From the NCBI GenBank assembly GCA_014843695.1, contig CM026401.1, positions 27,711,051 to 27,775,050 on the forward strand: DNA of 64,000 nt. Direction: 5' to 3'. Below, piece by piece: positions 59,466 through 64,000 of the stretch. Position 1 is the first letter of the stretch; each line of letters starts with the position of its first letter. The stretch comes from Archivesica marissinica (lineage: Eukaryota; Mollusca; Bivalvia; Venerida; Vesicomyidae). A program made the position numbers and the translations under genes. Under the pieces are notes generated by a model. It searched no databases. It saw only the letters and a program-made list of their open reading frames with translations, and was not told the DNA's origin.

Positions 59466-61077
59466 TTTTTGAATTTCGATGTTTTTTATTCAAACAATTG
59501 TACATATTACATAGGTATATACACAAATAACAAGTGTACACAATGGTTAAATACAAAAGTTTGCTTTTTAATAAATAAGCTTGAGACTAGCTATTCCATC
59601 AATAAAGCGTTGTTCAACGAGACTGAATTTGGATTATAACAATTGTCAAATGAATTTTTTTTTTTGTGTTACGGAAAGGATTCCTACAACAACATATGTT
59701 AAAACTAGGCATGCTCACTAGTAGTGTTATTGGAGTTGAGAAAATCTCTCCATTGGATTTCAAATTTACGATTGCTTCCTTTCATAAATGAAATTGTCTC
59801 CTCTATATTTAGTTTCCATAAAACGTATGGTCTAAAATCTATCAACGTTGGTAATAAGCTTGCACATTTACATTTGAAAATGAAATATTTTGCTAGCAAG
59901 ATAATATAATTAATATTTTCTGCAATTCTTTTACTGCCAGAAGTGAAGTTTAGAAACGAAATATTTGTATACGTTAAATTTGACACATTGTTAAATATAT
60001 TGCTCAGAAAGTTCTGTAAGTCTGTCCAAAATGCTTGTACTATAATACAGTTCCAAAACATATGTCTATTTGTATCAGTGTACATGTTACAAAATTGGCA
60101 GAGATTGGAAGCTATAATTTTACATTTGAACAGAAATGAGTTGTTAGGTATAATTCTCATTATGTATGTGTATTGAAATGCACGTAATGTTGTGTCAATT
60201 GTATATTTAGAATAATTTGTGTATATTTCATCCCAGTTGGGATTAACATTTTCAATTTCATATTCCTATTTGCAGTGATTTTTTCTTTTTGCGGGTATTC
60301 TTTGTTTTATCAAAATATCATAAATAAATTTATTCACTTTCTTTATTGTGTGAATTTTATCTGGTATTTAAGATAATCTCTGGTTTTTACATTATAAAGT
60401 CTGGAAAAAACTGGAAAATTGTAAAACGTTTTATTTTGAAAATCGTACACATGTTCAATGAATTGCACTCCATTATTAAACCAATCATTATAAAAGAAGG
60501 TTTCTTTCTTGAATCCTTAATGTTTTCATTATTCCATAACAATTGTTTAGAGATGGATATTTTATTTTTATCAAGATTGGCTTTTGACCAGGATTGTATC
60601 ATTTCCTTTAGAAAGCGTGATTTTATATTTAAGTTTTCGCATGTTTTTTCATTTATATTGCTTCTAAATAAAAGTGTTCCTCCGAAGGAATCTAGCTGCT
60701 TATTATATATGTGTTTCCATTTTGCATTAGTAGAGTTTAGCAAACGTTTAATCCAATTTATTTTCAAAGAAGTTATAAAAGATTCTATGTCTATCATTCT
60801 TAGTCCACCATTCTCATAATCCTGTATTATAGTATTTCGAGCAATTTTGTCCGGTTTTGAATCCCATAAAAAATCAAACATTATTTTGTTAATATCCTTG
60901 AGAATGACTGCACTAGGGTTGTTTAGAACTGTTATGGGATAAACAAGTTTAGGATAGAAGGCATATGTTTTTAGAACTGTTATTTTGCCAATCTGTGATA
61001 GCTTCCAACGTTTCCACTTATTTAGACAATGTTTTAATGCTGCTATTTTGGGGTTTAAATTTATTTCAATTGCGGTT
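59466..61077 (-). mobile_element. 5'-truncated L1/Tx1-type LINE inserted in the plus-strand LINE
   Basis: A minus-strand insertion flanked by the exact 13-bp duplication CTACTACTTTTCT (59453-59465 and 61078-61090). Its 3' end carries an A tail on the minus strand (T-run at 59466-59470). It covers only the C-terminal third of an L1-like ORF2 plus 3' untranslated sequence, about 1.6 kb. Confidence 0.93.
59705..61077 (-). pseudogene. L1/Tx1-type ORF2 C-terminal region, frameshifted
   Basis: The upper part (minus strand from 61077 to 60387) contains LNKWKRWKLSQIGKITVLKT, then PKLVYPITVLNNP, INKIMFDFLWDSKPDKI and YENGGLRMIDIESFITSLK, the standard post-polymerase block of L1-type elements. After a frame change near 60200-60390, the lower part (60160-59705) encodes CQFCNMYTDTNRHMFWNC, the CCHC motif at the L1 C-terminus, and later FILLAKYFIFKCK-like text. 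It lacks endonuclease and polymerase domains through 5' truncation and was immobile from birth. Confidence 0.9.
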
Positions 61078-61090
61078 CTACTACTTTTCT

Positions 61091-61430
61091 GGTAAACGCA
61101 AGAGCCAAATATTACTTGCCCGATTGAGAACAAATTGTAGTTTTTTAAAAGATGATCTCTTCTCTAAAATCATAATTGATTCACCACTATGCACATGCGG
61201 CCAAACTGAGTCAACTTATTATTTCTTTGAATGAATATTACAAATACTACCATAAATTATATACATTGAACTAGTCAACACGATTTCTCAACTCAGTCAA
61301 ATATCTCTAAAAGTGATCCATTTGGTGATATTACCTTGGCACCTGGACATAATGAAATAATAGTCTTAGCTGTCCATAGATAGATTCATAGAAAAGTCTA
61401 AACGTTTCTAACAATATGTATGTAAACAAG
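61091..61430 (+). pseudogene. LINE ORF2 C-terminal region, last part
   Basis: Directly after the second target duplication the frame encodes GKRKSQILLARLRTNCSFLK and then SPLCTCGQTESTYYFFE, a Cys-rich C-terminal motif of several LINE clades (CxCG followed by an aromatic-rich segment). With a few frame changes, LAPGHNEIIVLAVHRFIEKS continues to about 61400. It joins the part ending at 59465. Confidence 0.85.
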
Positions 61431-61692
61431 GACTGACGCGCTTGCATAGTGATATACCATGAAAACTGTATGTGTAATTTCATCGCTTTCTATCCCCTCC
61501 CATTCCCGTTTATCTAGCTATAATTTCATACACTTATTATATATTTTGTTCTTACTACATAATACGTTTACGCCTATAGTGCACCCATTTATATATGTAA
61601 TGGAGATAATCTCAATAAGCTTTACGCTTTCGATTAAATCCATTTTCATTCTGTATACAATAGATATGTACTGTACATTATGAATGAATACA

Positions 61693-63310
61693 TATACACA
61701 AAGAAAAAAGTTAAGCACCCCCGGATATTTTCACAATGTCAAATGTCAAAAGCAGGTATAATCCGCAATAGCCCTGAACTACTCGAAAAAGCTAATGTCA
61801 CCTGAAAGAACAATCATCTGGCAAGACAAAAACGCAACAATGGCTAGCTGTGATTGTAATTTAATAGAGATTACATCATGTTATCACAAGTTCTGTTTTT
61901 ACCATGAAGCACAGCCCTCAAAAGTTTGGATGGACAAGTCCCAGAAAGAGCGTTAACATTGCTATTGTCACATCAAAATGTTCTTCGAAGACACTAGAGT
62001 ACATCTTCAGTAAGAATAATCAGTACCTGGTGGGCTCGCCACGTACCCGGGTGACACTCTCCACCCTACGTCTCATGCTTCCAGTCAAACGTCGGATCTG
62101 TTCTCGGGTCAATAACATCCATTCACCATGCAGAGCTGCTTCCAACTGGTCTAAAGTCTGTACTGGGGGGTTCCGTGCCTGCATTCGCCGCCCTATAATG
62201 TCCAACACATGCTCCAGTGGATTCAGATCTGGGCTTACCGCTGGCCAGGGTAGAGTTGTCACTGCATTGGCCTCATGAAATCCACTACGGCACGTGATCT
62301 GTTAGGCATGGCGTTGTCGTCCATGTACTGAGGTCGTGTAGCAAGTGGGTGGTTGTCGAAATGGGAGACAACGACTGGCTGTAGGACGTCACGGATGTAC
62401 TGAGCTCCGGTTAAGTTGCCCCTGATGGTGACCAAATCCAGCTTGCAATCATGGGACAGGCATCCCCACACCATAACAGAGCCACCTCCATACGTAACAG
62501 TTGGATGAATGTTCCTGGGGGTATAAGCTGTGTTCTTGTGTCTCCAAACACGTCTACGTCCATCAGTAACGTGCAGTAAAAATCGACTTTCGTCTGACCA
62601 ATGAATTTTCCTCCAGGCCCTCAGATTCCAGTCTCGTCTGGCCAAACACCATGCCAAACGTGCACGTTTAGGGTGGTCTCTTAACAAGGGACGTTTAATG
62701 ACTCTTCTGGCCTTTAATCCTGCCGCTTTGAGACGATTACGGACTGTTCTGGTGCTGATGGGTCTATTTGGTAACCACAGTCTTCTCATCTGAGGACTTG
62801 TACTGAATGGTTCTCGGCGAGCAAGTCGTATCAGATCCCTGTCTTCTCGCGGAGTAGTAACAGTAGGTCTTCCCGACATTGGACTGTCCATTGCACTTCC
62901 GGTCTGCGCATGCTTCCGGACTAAGCGGCTAACAACAGTGTAATGGTAGCCCAGATTTCGTCCTATCGCCTTAAAGGACATTCCTGCCGAATGCATACCA
63001 ATAATCTGATTCCTAATCTCCACTGACACTCGTCTCCGTGCCATGTTCAATGATTATGCTGAAATGCCCGTTTCGCACTACGTTAAATACCCACAAATAC
63101 AGTTGGTTCATACTGCTTTTTGTGATCCTCGAGGGTAGCATGCTGCACGTGCATGTCACAAGCGATGCAATCACAACTGTCACACATCACTGGTTACAAC
63201 GTATCGTGCACACCCTACTCTTCCCATAATTGTACCTTCTATTTCAAATAATCAGAGGGTGGAAATCATCCAAAATATCCAGGGGTGCTTAACTTTTTTC
63301 TTTGTGTATA
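61693..63310 (-). mobile_element. Tc1-type DNA transposon with 39-bp inverted repeats
   Basis: The left end TATACACAAAGAAAAAAGTT (61693 on) and the right end are inverted repeats over 39 bp with a single mismatch (61693-61731 and 63272-63310). TA target duplications are consistent with the outer edges. It contains one transposase gene on the minus strand with a single frameshift. It inserted just beyond, or in the 3' part of, the LINE at 58441-61430. Confidence 0.95.
62020..63050 (-). pseudogene. Tc1-like DD34E transposase, one frameshift
   Basis: Starts at the Met at 63050 or, more likely, the second Met at 63044 (MARRRVSVEIRNQIIGM). The N-terminal helix-turn-helix region includes MSFKAIGRNLGYHYTVVSRL, followed by a GRPTVTTPREDR linker. 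Catalytic residues are Asp in HWSDESRF, Asp in YMDDNAMPN and Glu in SPDLNPLEHV, with 34 residues between the last two, so DD34E. GGGSVMVWG is the usual glycine-rich box. The frame shifts at about 62280 (GATTTCATGAGG), consistent with loss of one base, and continues to a stop after EPTRY at 62020. Total length would be about 343 residues, normal for the family. Only this lesion was seen. Both Tc1 copies in the window differ in ends and sequence, so they are separate lineages. Confidence 0.93.
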
Positions 63311-63470
63311 TGTTTAAACCAATAATTATATGCGTTGAAATTCAATGTTGATTATTAAATAGTCTTATGTATATGGTTGCGTTTCTATTGCGTTTAAGTA
63401 TATATAGCATACAATTAGCATTTGGTCAAATATGTAAACAAACACTATATATACCAACAAACACAAAACC
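63311..63470. other. Short spacer, nothing recognised
   Basis: AT-rich sequence between the Tc1 element and the terminal minisatellite. Confidence 0.5.
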
Positions 63471-64000
63471 TATATCTATAAACCTATGTCTATATATACC
63501 TATATCTATAAACATATGTCTATATATACCTATATCTATAAACATATGTCTATATATACCTATATCTATTAACATATGTCCATATATACCTATATATATA
63601 AACATATATCCATATATACCTATATCTATAAACATATGTCCATATATACCTATATCTATAAACCTATGTCCATATATACCTATATCTATAAACCTATGTA
63701 CATATATACCTATATCTATTAACATATATCCATATATACCTATATCTATAAACATATGTCTATATATACCTATATCTATTAACATATATCCATATATACC
63801 TATATCTATTAACATATATCCATATATACCTATATCTATAAACATATGTCTATATATACCTATATCTATTAACATATATCCATATATACCTATATCTATT
63901 AACATATATCCATATATACCTATATCTATAAACATATGTCTATATATACCTATATCTATTAACATATATCCATATATACCTATATCTATTAACATATATC
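63471..64000. repeat. 30-bp AT-rich minisatellite, at least 17 copies, open at window end
   Basis: ACCTATATCTATAAACATAT repeats every 30 bp, with TATGTCTATATAT or TATATCCATATAT in the variable part. Pairs and triplets of variants recur, hinting at a 60-90-bp higher-order unit. Thirty is divisible by three, so a 189-codon minus-strand ORF with a 10-residue period appears (63426-63995); I do not consider it a protein. Confidence 0.95.

Larger units (their letters stand above)
58441..61430 (+). mobile_element. Non-LTR retrotransposon with APE-type endonuclease, internally deleted and split
   Basis: A LINE whose parts occur in order: 2A-like motif and endonuclease start (58441-58735), C-terminal reverse transcriptase region (about 58840-59465), an unrelated insertion (59466-61077), then the last C-terminal part (61091-61430). 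The whole polymerase core between endonuclease and C-terminus is missing. The 3' end may run on to 61692, where the next Tc1 element begins. Confidence 0.85.

Noticed and set aside
63426..63995. 189-codon ORF with a 10-residue period
   Set aside because: It is the 30-bp AT-rich repeat read through. Composition is fully explained by the repeat and there is no start context or conserved domain.

Overview
The window looks like intergenic, repeat-dominated DNA from an animal nuclear genome. The evidence is tRNA-derived SINEs with Pol III A and B boxes, several non-LTR retrotransposon (LINE) fragments, Tc1-type DD34E transposons, a Mutator-like (MULE) element, a BED-finger hAT-like element and many minisatellites. 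A mollusc, perhaps a bivalve, is my best guess; this is inference from repeat style, not from a host gene. I found no host protein-coding gene, rRNA or functional tRNA I could defend. Nearly every long ORF is either a transposon remnant or a tandem repeat read through in a stop-free frame.

Layout. 1-5870: a 43-bp minisatellite grading into a diverged 47-bp edge. 5963-6223: a SINE with target-site duplications. 6610-7390: a 52-bp repeat. 7391-9104: no gene seen. 9105-9378: a 67-bp repeat. 9794-10385: a foldback, MITE-like element. 10424-13590: four consecutive minisatellites with units of 27, 65, 54 and 44 bp. 14430-30184: one satellite of about 15.75 kb with a 26-bp unit (about 600 copies) and higher-order duplications. 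30928-31440: two SINE families side by side. 31693-33968: a 61-bp repeat. 34705-38641: a head-to-tail segmental duplication of about 2 kb, each copy carrying a 12-bp array, a roughly 90-bp array, a SINE fragment and a hAT-like element with a BED finger. 38641-40445: a dispersed repeat with a short derivative at 48115-48397.

From 40981 onward the sequence is a transposon graveyard. It holds a Tc1 element (40981-42499), a MULE inserted in a 91-bp tandem repeat with an internally inverted transposase (43106-44154), a minus-strand LINE (44628-46580) with a plus-strand LINE inserted in it, scattered SINEs of four families, another LINE scrap (52405-53140) and a decayed Tc1 transposase split by an insertion that includes a SINE (53558-55190). 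After 3.2 kb without recognisable genes comes a plus-strand LINE that starts with a degenerate 2A-like motif, has lost its polymerase core and is split by an L1-type insertion (58441-61430). A Tc1 element with 39-bp inverted repeats (61693-63310) and a 30-bp minisatellite running off the window end complete the region.

The elements do not form a pathway. What links them is nesting order, which gives relative ages: LINEs and the 91-bp array are older; the LINE, L1, MULE and Tc1 copies inserted into or beside them are younger. All transposase and reverse transcriptase reading frames seen here are broken.
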